Shown here piece by piece: positions 32,205 through 46,100 of a stretch of DNA of 64,000 nucleotides (position 1 is the stretch's first letter; every line of letters begins with the position of its first letter). The position numbers and the translations under genes were made by a program. Source of the stretch: Raffaelea ambrosiae (taxonomy: Eukaryota > Ascomycota > Sordariomycetes > Ophiostomatales > Ophiostomataceae); assembly GCA_002778195.1 (NCBI GenBank), contig PCDI01000011.1, positions 736,362 to 800,361 on the forward strand. The letters run 5' to 3'. The notes beneath the pieces were generated by a model. The model did no database searches. It was not told the DNA's origin and saw nothing but the letters and a program-made list of their open reading frames with translations.

Positions 32205-33184
32205 GAAGGAGAAAGCCCGGCAGGCGGCACAGAGACAATGCACGAGATGCATTCTCGCCTGATCCGGCCCTTTCTGGTCTTTTCTCTTTCGAGATCTTTC
32301 CATGTCCCCCCCCCCCCCCTTCCTATGGGTGGCCTCTTGTTTGGTCCGGACAATCCGGAGAGAGAGAGAGAGAGAGAGTGAGAATGACGTCGTACCTTGC
32401 GACGGACCAGTCGGAAACCACGGGGCTGTGGTCAGCGGACGGGTGCTGGCTTCACACACACACACGCCCGCTCGTTCGTGTCATTTGCCGAGGTCCTGCA
32501 CGATCCATCCATGGACTCGGACGATCAGCTTTGCACGCGTTCCCACATAGTCTCGGACGCCTCTTGGTTCCGAGACAAGGAGCAGCAAGGAAGGAGAGAG
32601 AGAGAGAGAGACTTTCGGAATCAAGGCTGTGCTTTCAGCCCCCCCCTCCCCTCTTCCCGTCTTCGTCACGTCAGGCGATTCCGTCGGTCAAGGACGGCCA
32701 AGGGTTTTGCCGAAGAGCCAGAGAGGCATCCCAACAAGGAAACGACGAGGAGAGACAAACGATCACTGGCCACCAGGGAGAGGCCCCCAAGATTTGGCCC
32801 GAGATTGCAGAGAACGGCCCAAACGAGGAGGGCAAGGACGAAAGATGGTCTCGTCAGGGAGACGCTGGCTCTCGGGCATGAGGCTTGTTTGTCGCTGTCT
32901 CTCTCTCGCCATGTTCCTCCGGCATGTCAAACTTGCTCGCGGTTGTTTCGGTGGCTTCTTTCACGCTCTGGTTCTCTCTATTCTCCCTTCTCGCGCCAGC
33001 CGGTGCTTCGGGAGCCTGTGTCTTGCTTCTGTGCCCTGCGCCTTGTCCTGCGCCTTGTCCTGCGCCTGCTCCCTTTCCAGGTTGGCGACTGGGCGAATCG
33101 GAGGGGGATGCGGTCGGTATGCAAGTCGATGCAAGGGCCAGATCGAGGAAGAGAACAAGAGGCCAAGAGAAGCGCCGTCGGTAC

Positions 33185-33288
33185 AAAGGGATACCCAAAA
33201 GAGAAGAAAAGCCTCGTCGCCAAAAGGGATACCCAAAAAGAAGCCTCGTCGCTTAAAGGGATACCCCAAAAGTGAAGAGGGCCACGAC
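33185..33288. repeat. ~35-bp tandem repeat, three copies
   Basis: Units begin with AAAGGGATACCCAAAA at about 33185, 33222 and 33255. The first two end in GCCTCGTCGC; the third is diverged at its end. A partial older copy may precede at about 33155. Confidence 0.85.
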
Positions 33289-34764
33289 ACCCAACGGGCG
33301 TGTCTCTCTTTTTCGGCCACGCTCTGGAATGCCCTCGACGGCAGGGAGCGAGTGTTGGGGAATGTAGTGGGTTCTAGCTAGTCTCTCGGGGGGGACGTCG
33401 GCGCTCTCCCACGTCGGGGCTTGTCTCGTCTTGTCGTGTTTCGCTCTCCCTTTTGCAACGAAGCGCACGCGAAAACTCGCTTATCCCATCCCTTGGATGC
33501 CACTTGGAGGCAAGCCTTGCCCCCCCTTCCTTGCCGCGGTTAGACTTTTAGAACAGCCTCTTCCTTGGAAGGCTGGATATGGAGCTGGGCTCCTATTCGA
33601 GGAGGGAGGAATGCCAGCGCCTTGCCGCGCGGATCAACGCAGGGTGTTGGGACAAGGCGTCTACAATAGTTGTGAACATTCCTTCCCGACCGCAACCTCG
33701 TCCCACACAGAAACGTCACGGGAGGGAGAGCCCTTGCCTCCGAGACAAGGCTTACGTCTACCTTGCTGAGCTATGTAAAGGAATCGAAAGCTATCTATAT
33801 TTGTCGTGTCTGTTCTCTCCCTGGGAGCTGTCTTCGGTCGTTCTCTTGCCGTTCTTCAATTCTTCAATTCTTCAATCCATCGTATGTTTGCATCTCCCTC
33901 GGTGAGGCTCACCACACGCACATGTCTACCGTTCTTCCTATTTTTCTTTCTTTTTTTGGCCCTCGGGACAGGATCTCGCCCCAAAAAGGCCGGCAGAGGG
34001 ATGAACCAGAATCTTGGACGAGGTCAGACACGGACAGACAAAAGGAACATTCTTCGCCGTGCCCCTGCTTCCATGCGGGACTGGTGCATACACACACACA
34101 CACACAAACACATTCTGAGATGCCGCACCACATGCCCGATCTCACGACCGCACACGCAGTCACACGAGCTCGAGACCAACACGCCCTCTCCGGGTCGCAG
34201 ACTTCCGTCACCCAACTCCAAAGCCCGCTTTGCCCCGTGCCGCCTTGCCCCAGAGCGAAGGGAAAGAGAAAAAGCAAGAGGGAAGCGTGCAAATGGCACC
34301 TGTCTGCCGAACCGACCACAAAAAAAAAAGCCACCCCATGCCGGAAAAAAAAAAAAGAAATCCCCTGTACCGGTGACAAACATCCTATCTCTCTCTCTTT
34401 CTCTCCTTTCGGATAAAAAAGCCTAAAAAGAGGAGAGGCTACGCAGACTTCCGCAACCCACCAGACCACTCCCCCTTCTTCTGGATCGTGTGTAGTTCCT
34501 GCCTCGTGTTCGGGTCTCTTCTGGTTCACAGGCAACGATTGACAAGACAGGCCGTCTTGCGGATCATCGGTCTAGAAGGAAAAGAAGCAAAAAAGGGACG
34601 GCCAGCGCACACGCACACGCACGCGCACACATACACACACGCAACGCGTAGCATAGTCAGACAGACGAGCACAACGAGTGTGCCTCTCAGAAAGAGGGGG
34701 GACACGCACATACTCTCTCTCACAGACAGGGCTTCACGGTTTTCCGGCCCCGGGGAAAGCTGCG

Positions 34765-34813
34765 TGGTGTGCCCGGGAGTGGTGTGCCCGGAGTGGTGTG
34801 CCCGGGAGTGGTC
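34765..34813. repeat. ~15-bp tandem repeat (GTGGTGTGCCCGGGA), three copies
   Basis: Three consecutive units of 14-15 bases, then a partial copy. Confidence 0.88.
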
Positions 34814-36536
34814 AGTGTCCCCTTTCGTCCCCTGGATGTTGCATCTAGACACGGACGACATCCGGGCTTGGTCGTCCAAAAGAGAGATCACCAAAAAGGA
34901 AGACGCCAGACCTCTAGACAAACGTAGCTTTCCCGTGTCTCGTATTCCTGTTCTTGTTTATACCAAAGACACGCAAGAACAAGCAAGAACAAGCCATGGA
35001 CAAAAAGAAGCACGGACAAAACATGGCAGACAACCAAGTTGCCTGTGTTGTCTATGGTCGAAAAAGAAAGTCGTTGTCTCTTGTTGTGCAAACAGCTGCC
35101 GCTGGTCTTGTCGTGCTCGTGTAGATGACGAGACAGGCACCGACAACCTACCCTGTCGCCCACAAGACAACACAAGACACCGGCATGCCAAGAACACCTC
35201 AACACAAGATCTGCCCGATCTTTCTTTCTTCTTCTTTTTTCCACCTAGTCCCCCCCCCCTCTCTTTTCCCTTTTTCCTTTCCCCCACAAAAGCACAGGTC
35301 TCTTATTTTTGGGTCCCCTCTACGTTCCCAAACGGCCGTATTACCGTCGTGTGCAATCGTAGCGGCTTGCTTTTGTTGTGTCTCTCCCACTCGCTCTCGG
35401 CATGCTCACACACATTCTTGCCCACCCTCGCGCCCTCTCTACGCGTTTGGTGCCCCACCCTCTTTAGAAAAGAGGGGTGAGCACGTACCTGGATCAACAC
35501 ACCGAGAATCGAGACCGATAAGACTGTTGTTCTTTTCGAAACAGCGAACCGCGGAGGACTTCGACGGCGTCTGGCTGGGTCTAGCTCCATTTTGTGGGTT
35601 GATCTGCCGTGGGCTCGCGGGGCAGAGAGAGAGAGAGAGAGAAGGAAGCAGGAAACCAAAAAAGAGGCCTTCCCGAGCTGATACCAGCAGTGGAGAGAAA
35701 GAGAGGAGGAGGGAAGCCATCCACACAGGTGCGAAAGAGGGGATGTCCTCTCTTCTGTCTCTTTCTGTTCCCTCTTGGGGGCATCGTATCGGTCTCTTTC
35801 GCGATCGGCGGATGGACGGACAAAGCCCAGAAGAGAGAAACGCATTGAAACGTCCCGTACAGCATCACCATCATAGCCACACGTCGGCACAGAACACGCA
35901 TGCATGCCAACGACGACGAAACGGATGAAGGGGACAAACGCCGTAGGCTCACGACAACGCCACCCCGTCTCGCGTCCCATGGGCGATGCATTGACCAGGC
36001 AAGGCCGGTTGGCCTTGCCTTGCATGCCGTAGCATGTTTGCATTGTTTCTTGGGGAGACATCGTGGGTCTCGGACGCTCTTTTTTTTTCTTAGCTGACCC
36101 AGGCAGTCCACGAGTCTCCGAGCCCACGAGTCTCCCGAGTCCACAAGCCCACAAGCCCACCAGTCTACCAGTCCACGCGCAAGAAACCCACACAGAGTTC
36201 CACCGCAGTTGCCAAGGCATAACCATGACACCGTAGAGCATGACACCGTAGAGCCGTGAGAGGCCTCTTCGAGGCCATCATCCACATTTTTTTTTGTTTT
36301 CTCGATAAACAGTACGTCCACCGTGTACGGTGTAAGCCTTGCGCAAACCCAACCCCACCAGCCTTTCTTTTTTATTTTTCCCTTCCCCCCTGGTGGCCCG
36401 TGGTCGTTCATCGAGATCCGTGTCCTGCTGTGGTGTCCCCATATCATGCTCCTGCCATGCAAGGGCCAAACAGACAGACAGGCAGGCGAGACAGTGGCTC
36501 CCTCCCCCAAGACAAGATACGGCCGGTGGAATTGGC

Positions 36537-36560
36537 TTTTTTTTTTTTTTTTTTTTTTTT
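36537..36560. repeat. T homopolymer run
   Basis: Twenty-four consecutive T. Confidence 0.93.
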
Positions 36561-38932
36561 GGCGTCTCGATCTCGGCCTCCGTCCCGGCTGTCCAGCCCG
36601 GCGATCCCGTTTTGTGTCAATGGCTGTGTCCATGGCTGTGTCTTGGTGTGTCTTGGGGCGTGTTTACCCGGATGTTGTCTGGTGGACTTGTCGTCGTCCG
36701 TGGTGTCTGTCTGTCCTCTTGTGGATAATTCTGCTGTCTGGTGGGCGACGAGTGTATCGATCACTACATAGTACGCACACTAGAAAGCGTGCGTCTAAAC
36801 AAGTCTTGAAAGTGGGCTTTTTTTTTGGTCTTTTTGCGAACTACTGCAACCTCTTTAGCTCTCTGGCCCCTTCCTACGTGGCATTAGCACCGGAGCAAAC
36901 AGAAGAGAAGGAAGAAAAAAAAACATCATCGATGGGCACGCTCGGGCACCGTGTCATTGGCGCTCCAGGTCGGTTATGGGAAGCGTGCATCGTCGTCCAG
37001 TAGTGCCTGGGAGGGGGGGCGTGTGAACTATGCGGTCTTGATACCAAGAAAACAAACAAACAAACAAAAAGATACCACGCATACAAGTCTAGGCTCGTTT
37101 TCGGAGCCCATCGCTGTATCCCGCTGTGGGCTCGTGAAGTTTTTTATTTTTTATTTTTTATTTTTATTTTTTGGTTTCTTGTTTTCTTCCTTCTTCCCCT
37201 CTGTGCTGATCCGGCTTGCCGTGTTTCGCCTGTGGTGTATCTTACGAGTACTGTCTGGCCGAGACCTTTGTTCTTGTCTTGATTTGTTCTGTCGATCGCT
37301 GATCGTCAAAACATTCGGCATCATCCAGTTTCCATCGCCGCAGTGACGACAGACAGATGGTCTACGGTCTAGTTGTCTTGTACGTTGCATCATTTCTCTG
37401 CGGGGGTCGTACTCTTCTCGTAACTACACTTGTAATACGTAGTTAGTTTGCATGTGTTTGCTGGCACGTCAACGGGGACTCCAGAGAGAAGACGTCAAGT
37501 TCAGAAGAAATAAGAGGCTTGGTCGCCGAATTCCTCGTGTCTTCTTGGGACTCTCTCCGGCCCCCGTCTCGATCCCGCCACAGCTTGCGCCGACACTTCC
37601 TTTTTTGCCTCTTGCCTCTATCAAGGGTTGCCGTCCGTTCTTGGGGACACCCTCTTACTTTGTACATAGTACCTCGCAGTGCATCTCCCCCCCCCCCAAA
37701 CATACGACGCACCGATGCACGGCGTGGGCACGACCTGCAGGGAAAGGGCCAAAGAGTTCTGTGTGTCCGAGCCAGGGTGGTATTCTGGGTGACCCGACCA
37801 CAGAGAAAAAGGAAGGCTTTTGCATTAGTTCGGGTATTGTGAGGACGAGTAACCGCAGTTGCCCTGCTTTTCCTTTTCGTTTCTCTTTTGCTGCTTTTGG
37901 CTTGTGATGGTTGACAACTCGCTCTCCAAGCTTTAACCGCATGTGGCAAGTAGGTTGCAGCGAGAGTCTCCTCGTCAGATCACTTTTCGTGAACTACCGA
38001 GTAATACGATGTCGGAGAGTTGGGATGATGACAGGGTGTCGCTACTCTGTATCCTGATGACGAGATGTCACTGCCCTCTCTCGTTTGGGGTATATTTTCT
38101 CTGATCTGGCTTTTCGTCTAGAATTCCCGACTTGTTTGTGGACTATTGATTTTACGCGGAACGGTGCCGGCTGACGAAGCGGGGGCTGCTGCTTGTTTGC
38201 CCTTCCTGCTGGCTGCTTGGATGCTGCAAGGGAGGGCCGGCAAGATGCACGCCCGATGCAAGGGAGTTTCCAAAGACATCTGATAGTTGACAAGTCTGGT
38301 GTCTTTTGTGGCGGGCCAGGCATCTGGGCTCGAGAGAGAGAGTGTGTGTGTGTGAAGGGAGTCTTTCTTCCTTCGATTTCGTTCGTATTGTTCGAGTGCA
38401 ATTAGGAACACGGGGCTGGCTGGGCGGGCCCATATCTACAACCTAGAACACTCGGCCACCGCATGCGTGGTTGTGCGTCGTGGTGGTGTTGCGGACTCAA
38501 CTTCTGGCGGGGACGGTCAGTTGGGGGACTGCAAGCCGTTGGCACCGAAGCTTGGGCCCTTTCTCGGTCGTCCGGCTGGTCAAGAAGGGTCCCATTTCGC
38601 GTATCTGACCGATGAAAGACATCTTGGCCGGGCCAGCCAGCCCGTCACAAGCCATCACTCAGACACAGACACACAGACACACACACACACAAACACTTAG
38701 TTAAACCTTGCCTGCATATTTCACAAGTCAAAAAAACGACTTGTGAGCAGCTGAGAGGGAGCCAAAGAAACCAAGGAACGTGCACAAGCCTCGCGCCATC
38801 AATCTGCACAATTCAGAGACACAAGAAGGAAGACACAAAAAAAGAAAGTAGAATGCAAGCCACTCGCGGGCGGAACTAGTGCAGTGAAGAAAAGTGTGCT
38901 TGCAGGCGACAACGATACGAGAGCGGGAATAT

Positions 38933-38948
38933 GGGGGGGGGGGGGGGG
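38933..38948. repeat. G homopolymer run
   Basis: Sixteen consecutive G. Confidence 0.9.
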
Positions 38949-41900
38949 TGTGCCGAGAAGGAGACAGACGGAACGGAAGAGAGCCTAGAAGGGCGTTTTA
39001 CAGTGGAAACTGCTCCAGTAAGATCCAGCTGGTAGGCCTGTGGGAGACGCAAAATACAGGCGTGTGGCATGGTAAGATACATGGTATACACGGGGACCAG
39101 ATATATCACGAGAGCAATGCAGTGTGAGACAAGAAAAAACAAAACAAAAAACAATGCCACGAAAAAAATAGAAAAAAAAATAGAAAAAATATAGGAACCA
39201 GAAAATACGGCGTCTGGTATGACGATGCACAACCGTCCCATTCTCGGGTAACGCCAGTCTGATGTCCGGAGACGTCGTATCACGGGGCTCCGAGGCACGG
39301 GAAGAGTCGACGAAAGAGAAGGAACAAAAATCATACGGCGGGCTCCGGGTCCCGATGGAGATAACAGACGGCGAGAGAAGAATTGGAAAAAAAAAAAAAA
39401 AATTCAAGAATAAACCGAGGAACGGAAGAGGCGAAAGAAAATAGGTCAAGAGGACAGCAGAAACTGGGAGACAAGCCGACCAAAAAAGCAATCAAAGAAA
39501 AGGAAGAGAGAGACAGATGGGAAAGAAACGAAGAAAAGGAACCAGAAAGAACGCATGGAACAGAAAACCTGCATGGTCACGATGGGCTTTTTGGTCATCG
39601 CAAAAAAAAAAGGAAGAAAAGAAGAAACGACAACCAAAAGCAAACAGAGAGAGAGACCTATCATCAAACCACGAACCACCACACGAAAATGGTCGTAAAG
39701 AGGCGGCCGGCCAATCGGACAGCGTCAAGACACCCAAAAGACTGCCGTAGCCCGAACATCTCATGATCCTGACAAGGGAACTCCAGGGAACGGCAGGGAC
39801 TTACAGGGAGCTACAGTGGTCCGACTGGCGTCGGAGGGGAGGGGCTACAGGGGACGGGGAGGGGCACTTGGTGCGATCCATCGCCCGTTGACAGCCCCGG
39901 AGAACAGGCCAGAAGAGACCTAGAAGGGGCCAGGAAGAGGACCCAAGGGAAAAAAAAAAAAAAAAGAAAGAAAAGAAAAAAGGAATTATGAGTCGGTCAG
40001 GCCAGGCCCTTTCTCCGTGCAACCCCGTGGCCTGTGGCCACAGTGGCTCTCTTTTGGGGGGAGGGTTTCTTTTTGGAGGGGTCTTTTGTCCGTTGGCCTG
40101 TTGGCCTGTTTTCGGGGCCTGTCTTTTAGGGCCTGTTTTTGGTTGTCTGCTACGTTTGCTTTCTTCTTTTGCTTTCTTCTTTTGCTTGCACACACACTCT
40201 ATTTCTGAGATATGACGACATGGTTTCTTTTTCCCTCGTGGACAGACAAGACAACCCCGACAATCCTTTTTTGTCCGATTTTGGGCGTGACTTGACGTGA
40301 CAGGCGGAGCGAAGGGAGAACGAGCCGGAAAATAGAGAGAGAGAGAGAGAGAGAGATTCTCATCGGCCACTATGCTAGGCTGGGACTTTTGGTCTTGCTT
40401 GTTTTTTCGATTTCCTTTCCCGTTCTTTTTGTCAGAATTTAGTCAGGGTTGCTCGACCGATTTCCAACAGCCACCACAGCCACATGCAACAAGGATTCTG
40501 ACACGAAGAACCAAAAATCTTGATGAAGAGGATCAGGAACAAGAAAAAAAAAAGGAACCCAATAGGTGAGGGAAAAAAAAGTCGGCTTCTGGCCCCCGAA
40601 AAGAGACCAACAGCAGGGTGGACAGGGCATGCCACCTAGGCAAGAGGCGCAGAGACAGGCTGGACAGGCAGCGCTGGACAGACAGCGCTGGACAACCACC
40701 ACACACTCTCTCAGAGTCACAAGTGCGCCAGACTAATGGAACAGAAAGGAAACAGAAAAAAAAGCATGATGCATGTTTTTTTTTTTTCTCCTTGTGCTTC
40801 ACCTTCATCCCATTGATGCCAACCCCTGAGTGGCACATACACCGTAACATACACCGTAACATACACACATTTCACATGTCGCAGTTTGCAGCCGGGCCGT
40901 TCTTTCTGGCTGTGCCGTCACTATCACTATCACAAGGCACAAGGATATTCGCAGTCGATGCAAGCACCAAAAAAAACACCACCCACTGCCAGGTCCGGGC
41001 CCCAGTCCTAGTCCCAGTCCCTGTTGATGGGAACGCTCGCGTTTGTGGCGTCTGGTCTTGTAAAAAAACCTTGCCTTGTGTGGCCATGCAAGGGCAACCG
41101 AGATAACGAGGCAATGCTTAGATGGACGAGGGAAGTGCGTGCATGGGATGAGATCGTGTTCGTGGACAACACATCTGAGCACACCCTCAGACTCTAGGGC
41201 CCAGACCGCGAGTCCGAGGGGCAAGGCCTCGACCGTGGCTGTCCCGTTGGCTGTCTGCGATTTGTTGTTCTTCTGGGGTCGTTGGTCCCCAGGCACAACC
41301 AACTCTTTCGTATTATTGTACATGGTATCTTGGCTCGTACACGGCCAGAAAATGGGAATCGGGGGATCCGACCTGCATGCTTCCCAGGACAGCCCTACTT
41401 CGTATGACCACTGATTTCTTTTACGCTGCACGTCCGCCCCAAGTCTTCCCACCGTCCCGGCATTGCTGTCCGTGTTGGATGCAAGGGATAGCACGCAGGG
41501 CTGTGCAACCAAAAGGCAGCACACAGAAACAAAAACAAAATATACTATGTAAAAAAAGACTGCAATTTCTCTTCTGCAGATGCACGAACGCAGGGTCTTT
41601 TTTTCCTTCTCTCTCCTACGGTTTTGCAGGAACAGCGCGTCTATATCTTCCTTGGCAATAGGAACGAAGTACGGTCCGGAGGAGGGGTAAAGGATTTTGT
41701 TGCCTTTGGGGCGAAGGAACAAGGCCACGCACAAATGCCGGCATTGCCCTCTCCATGGAACAACGTCCCATTACAGATACGAGTTGTCAACAACACACGC
41801 ACAATTTTTTGGGAGTGGGGGTTTTTTTTTTTGCCACAAGCCCAAGTACATTCGGGTTTGTCGTGAACAAAAACGGATTCTTCGCAACCCTTCCAAAAAA

Positions 41901-41980
41901 AGGTTCTTGTCAGACATGCGTAAGCGACAAACAGCCGCAGGGATGGGACATGGCAATTTGACATGGCCAGGGACAGGAAC

Positions 41981-42008
41981 CAGGCACAGGCACAGGCACA
42001 GGCACAGG
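41981..42008. repeat. 6-bp tandem repeat (CAGGCA)
   Basis: Four full CAGGCA units and a partial fifth. Confidence 0.93.
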
Positions 42009-43108
42009 AATACGTAAGATACTCGTAGGAACAACATCCCGACATAACGTGTCTTTCCACGTACGGCCACTCTACAAGGGAAAGTGCCCCCTCCCCCTCT
42101 CTCCCGGGAACGGCTTTTTACCGGGCTGAAGGACAAGACACGGCTGGCACGGCTCTTGCGGGGGCTCGCGGAAACTCGTCTGGTCACCATGAGTGAGAAA
42201 GACCCATCTATTTCTGGGACCAGCGAAAAGTGGACGACGGCAGCGACCGGTGGTCCGGGGCATAGCATGTAGTGACTAGTCGTGTCGGGGAGGCGAAACA
42301 GCGGGAAAGAAGGAAAGGGCGGCAACAGCCAAAAGAGGCAAAAAAAAAAGGACTGAAAAAGAAAAACCTACGGTGTAACTATCGTACCTGGGAATACGAT
42401 ACGATGCAGGTTGGAAATAGGGCAGAAGACAGCTCCCAATAGAATCAGCCTGGTCCTGGTTCCCACAAACACCCCCAAGTACTCGTAGTGAGATCTGTGC
42501 CACCGGGAGGCCTGGCGATGACCAGATGGACCGATGGATGACAGGTGGGAACAGACAAGGGGGGGTGTATCAATCAACGTTCCGGCATGGCGATTCCAAA
42601 GGACGGCGGAATAGGGAAACAAAACCCGCGACGGAAACTCATGGCCGATGGCCAGATGGGATTCGGTTGTGGGTTGATTTTTTTGCGGGAACGAAAGAGG
42701 GAGGGAGGGGAGTGCAGGGGGGGGGGAAGGAAAGGATTCGAGGCTAGACAAGGAGAGGACAGTTTCGGGAGAGAGAGAGAGCAAGACGCACAGCGAGGAG
42801 TTACATAGTACTTTGAAAGAACGTGATGAGCCAAGGTTGGCAACGACCCGAGTGGATGATCACATCCAGGGAAGGCACATACAGCACAAAGAGAGAGAAC
42901 ACAAGAGAGCACAGGGTATTACTACGAGCATGCAATTACTGTGTGGTTACGTATCTTACATAGAAGAGCGAGAGGCAAGAGCAGACAACGAAACATTGGC
43001 GGTGTCTTACCCGCTGATAGGCTCTCTGTCTGGACCACTTCCCGTCAGACACCGCAACCTCGCCTGCGGACACACCAATTGAGCCATCCTATTGGTCCGG
43101 CGAGAATG

Positions 43109-43126
43109 CCCCCCCCCCCCCCCCCC
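43109..43126. repeat. C homopolymer run
   Basis: Eighteen consecutive C. Confidence 0.9.
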
Positions 43127-46100
43127 TTTCCACACCTCACGTTATTTTTCAGTGGCCCCCAGCCTTCTCGTTTCGTCTGATCTGTCCTGTCTTTGGGTCG
43201 CCTTGGGTCTCTTCCGGGGGGCCTGTCTCTCTGGGCCTCTTACTTGGGTCTGGGGCAGAGGGTCTCTGTCCATGGCCTCCGGTTGGATCCTCTTTTTTTA
43301 CTCCTCTTTTCTTTCTCTTCAAACCCGTCTGACAGACAACTCTGGTTCTCGTCTCTGGTTGGCCTTGTGTGTATGCATGGAAAACGGCCCCTTTCGTTTC
43401 CCTCGTACCAAGCAACAAACCAAGCAACAAAAAAGACGTTTTGCTGTGCCTCTCACCCTCTTGTGTCGTCCCCATAGTGACCCAAGAAAGACAAACCATA
43501 GTTCACAAAACAAAAAAAACACGTAGCTAAGGAAAGCTGTTCCTGAATGGGGCATGACACAGGCACCACCACACCTGTGCTCAGCAAGGCCCAGTGACAC
43601 GCACACCACGCACACACTCACACCCTCCCCACCTAGCTGTTCTTTTGGGCCCCCTCCTCGGGTGCATGAACAACGGCGTGGCTGTGTGACGGCCTCCACT
43701 CCGTACCTGCATATACTAAAAAAGTTCTCTGCTTCGCACACACACACAGGCATGCAGGCACATTCACACTCACACACAAACACCCGTGTGCGCGCGTGTC
43801 CCTTTGTGTGGTTTCCGTGGGAAGGATTGTGCATATGGCAATTTTACGCTGTGCATATGCACAATGCGCGTTGCGAGCCACCGAGACACATCATCCCAGC
43901 CATTGAGAGACAAAGAGAAAGAAAGAGAGAGGGGGGAAAAAAACTACGTCACGTCTTTTTCTTTTTTTTTCTCTTTCGTGTCGTGTCCTTTTCGTTCCTC
44001 TTTCGTGTTTTTATCTTTATTTTTATCTCTTAGCTACTTCCTACGTTTGCATTCTTTTAATACGTGATGAGCGTGATAGGCACGATGAGCATGATGAGTC
44101 CATCCACACAAGCCACCACCCAGCACACAAAGCAACGGACATACACAGTGTAACTCGATACCAGCAAGCCATCCAACACAAAGAGGGGACATGCCAGTGT
44201 ATACGAGTATGCAGAAGAGACAACCACCACCCTTGAAAGTTGAGCCACTTTACTCGTGCATTCCATGCATTGCAACCACCACTTACATAGCATTTTGACC
44301 TTTCCTTGTTTCCTCGCCTCCCATATGCTTGCGTGGCTTTCCGTTAGCTCTGGGGGACCACACACGCCCCCCTCGCCTTTTTTTTGCCTCCCCCCCTCTC
44401 TCTCACACTTGCTCTGGATTCTATTCTTGGTAAGATAGGCGCAAACAAACACGCCCCGTGGAACCAGCCAAAGCCATAGTCTGGTTCAACTGGTTCGAAA
44501 CATGTGTTTGTTGAGTGTGTGTGGAGAGAGAGAGAGAGAAAGAGTTCTGTGAGCGAGATGAACAAGATGAGTCAAGAAAGATCTCCCCTCCGTTTCGACA
44601 ACAACAACTTACGAGTCTTGAACTTTTGTCCTGCCACCACAATATACTACTTGATGGCGCACAGTTTATCCTCTTTTGGTCGTTCTCCCCTCTCGCTGAA
44701 ACATGGCATACCGAGGCAAGATAACGATGGCGCCGTCTTGGCTTTTGGTTTTTTGTCCGAGGTTTAATTTTTCATTTATTTTTTATTTATTTTTCGCGTT
44801 TGGGGCGCCTGGCTCTGAAATATCACTAGTTACAAATAACCACATACGTGCAAGACTACTGCAACCATGGTGCTATAGGCCACGAGCATAAGAGCGAGAA
44901 GAGAGGAAGATGGAGGGGGCGTAGACAAAGGCGATCCGCGAAACACGGGACAAAAGAATACTCCAGTTGATCATATAGCGTGTTTTTCTCTCTCTCTCTC
45001 TCTCTCTGGTTCAGAACTTGGTATTATGGGTAGACACGATTTGCGGGGAAACCGCGAAAGCGAGCGAGCGTCCGATACGGCGTATCTTACCACCGTAAAA
45101 GATTACTAGGAACAAGATAGCCGGGGACCCATCCAGTGCGGTGGCCGCACACACAAGTCTTGGCCCCAACACTCTGTCGGGATGTAGCGCGCTGGGACGG
45201 CTTGTTTTACAGCCAAATAGTCTTTCGCGTAAGCTTTCCGCCTGTCACGCACAGTGTCCTTTTTTTTTTTCCGTCTGACAAGAAGAGAGAGAGGGAAGAG
45301 AAAGCGGGAAAGGAAATATTGTCTTACACACGTGGTGCCGGGGGCAGGAACTATTCATTTACTAGGCTACTGCAACCTCTTTACGCGGACTGCGTTACGT
45401 ATTTTACGGGGCTGCTCGGTTCCCGGCTTGCTTTCCTATTGTCCAAACGCGGCACAAGTTGGAAAAGTATTGATGGAAGTATTGATTTGAACCAAGTAAC
45501 TATTATTTGGGGAAAAAAAAAAGGACACTCAACTCGGGGTACCTCCGTGCTTTTTTTATGTCGACTTTTTTTTCTTCCCTTGATTATTGAGTGTTGATTT
45601 TTGTGCGTTGATTCTTGATTTTTGATTTTGGTTGCGAAAATTCTTAATATCTCGTCCATTAATTCCCTCTTCTTTTCCAACTCTTCACCGGAAACCGAGA
45701 CCCAAGCGAGCTTCTCTAAGCCACTGTCAAGCTTCATGCATGTAGTCTCCGAGGCAAAAGCGAGACAATACTGAGGGATGCCCATCTCTTACCCTTCCAC
45801 TGGGTCTTGGGGTTTGGCTTTGGTTTGAAGGCGTACTTTTTCTTCTCTTACTGATGTCTTACTGTGTCCCCTCCGTTTTGCGTTCCTGACTAGTGTTCCA
45901 GCCGTCCTTTTTGGCTTCTCCATTTCGCTACGTCACTGGTCCATCTGGGACCTTTGTGTGCCGACAAGGAAGTCCCTTTCTCCCACTCCTTCCCACTCTC
46001 TCCTGCCGTTTTACGTCTTTTTTCATCTCTTCCCACAAAGGAACCAGGTTGGAACGGCGGCCCATCCACATCCTTCCCGCTGTTTCGGGTCTCTGGTCAT

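Larger units (their letters stand above)
32205..42000. other. Gene desert, part 1
   Basis: After the carboxylesterase stop there is no convincing coding sequence. The region has GA repeats (32359-32377, 40334-40356), C runs (32310-32321, 35249-35257), a 24-base T run (36537-36560), a 16-base G run (38933-38948), CA repeats (about 38660-38693), ATTTTTT repeats (37140-37172) and small tandem arrays at 33185-33288 and 34765-34813. Open frames reach about 350 codons but consist of simple-sequence translations (Ser/Leu/Phe or Arg/Glu/Lys) and overlap on both strands. Long untranslated or non-coding transcripts cannot be excluded. Confidence 0.6.

Noticed and set aside
30867..32465. 532-codon minus-strand frame over the carboxylesterase
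   Set aside because: Antisense shadow of the same gene; Gly/Arg/Val-rich with no domain.
30281..32881. 866-codon plus-strand frame over the carboxylesterase
   Set aside because: Arg/Pro/Gly-rich shadow frame of the real gene, produced by extreme GC at wobble positions.
34488..36633. Overlapping open frames of 312-350 codons on both strands
   Set aside because: Translations of simple sequence (His/Thr repeats, Lys runs, Ser/Leu repeats) without any conserved motif.
40805..41734. 309-codon minus-strand open frame in the desert
   Set aside because: Longest mixed-composition frame there, but no motif, includes Gly-Pro repeats from simple DNA, and overlaps other open frames.
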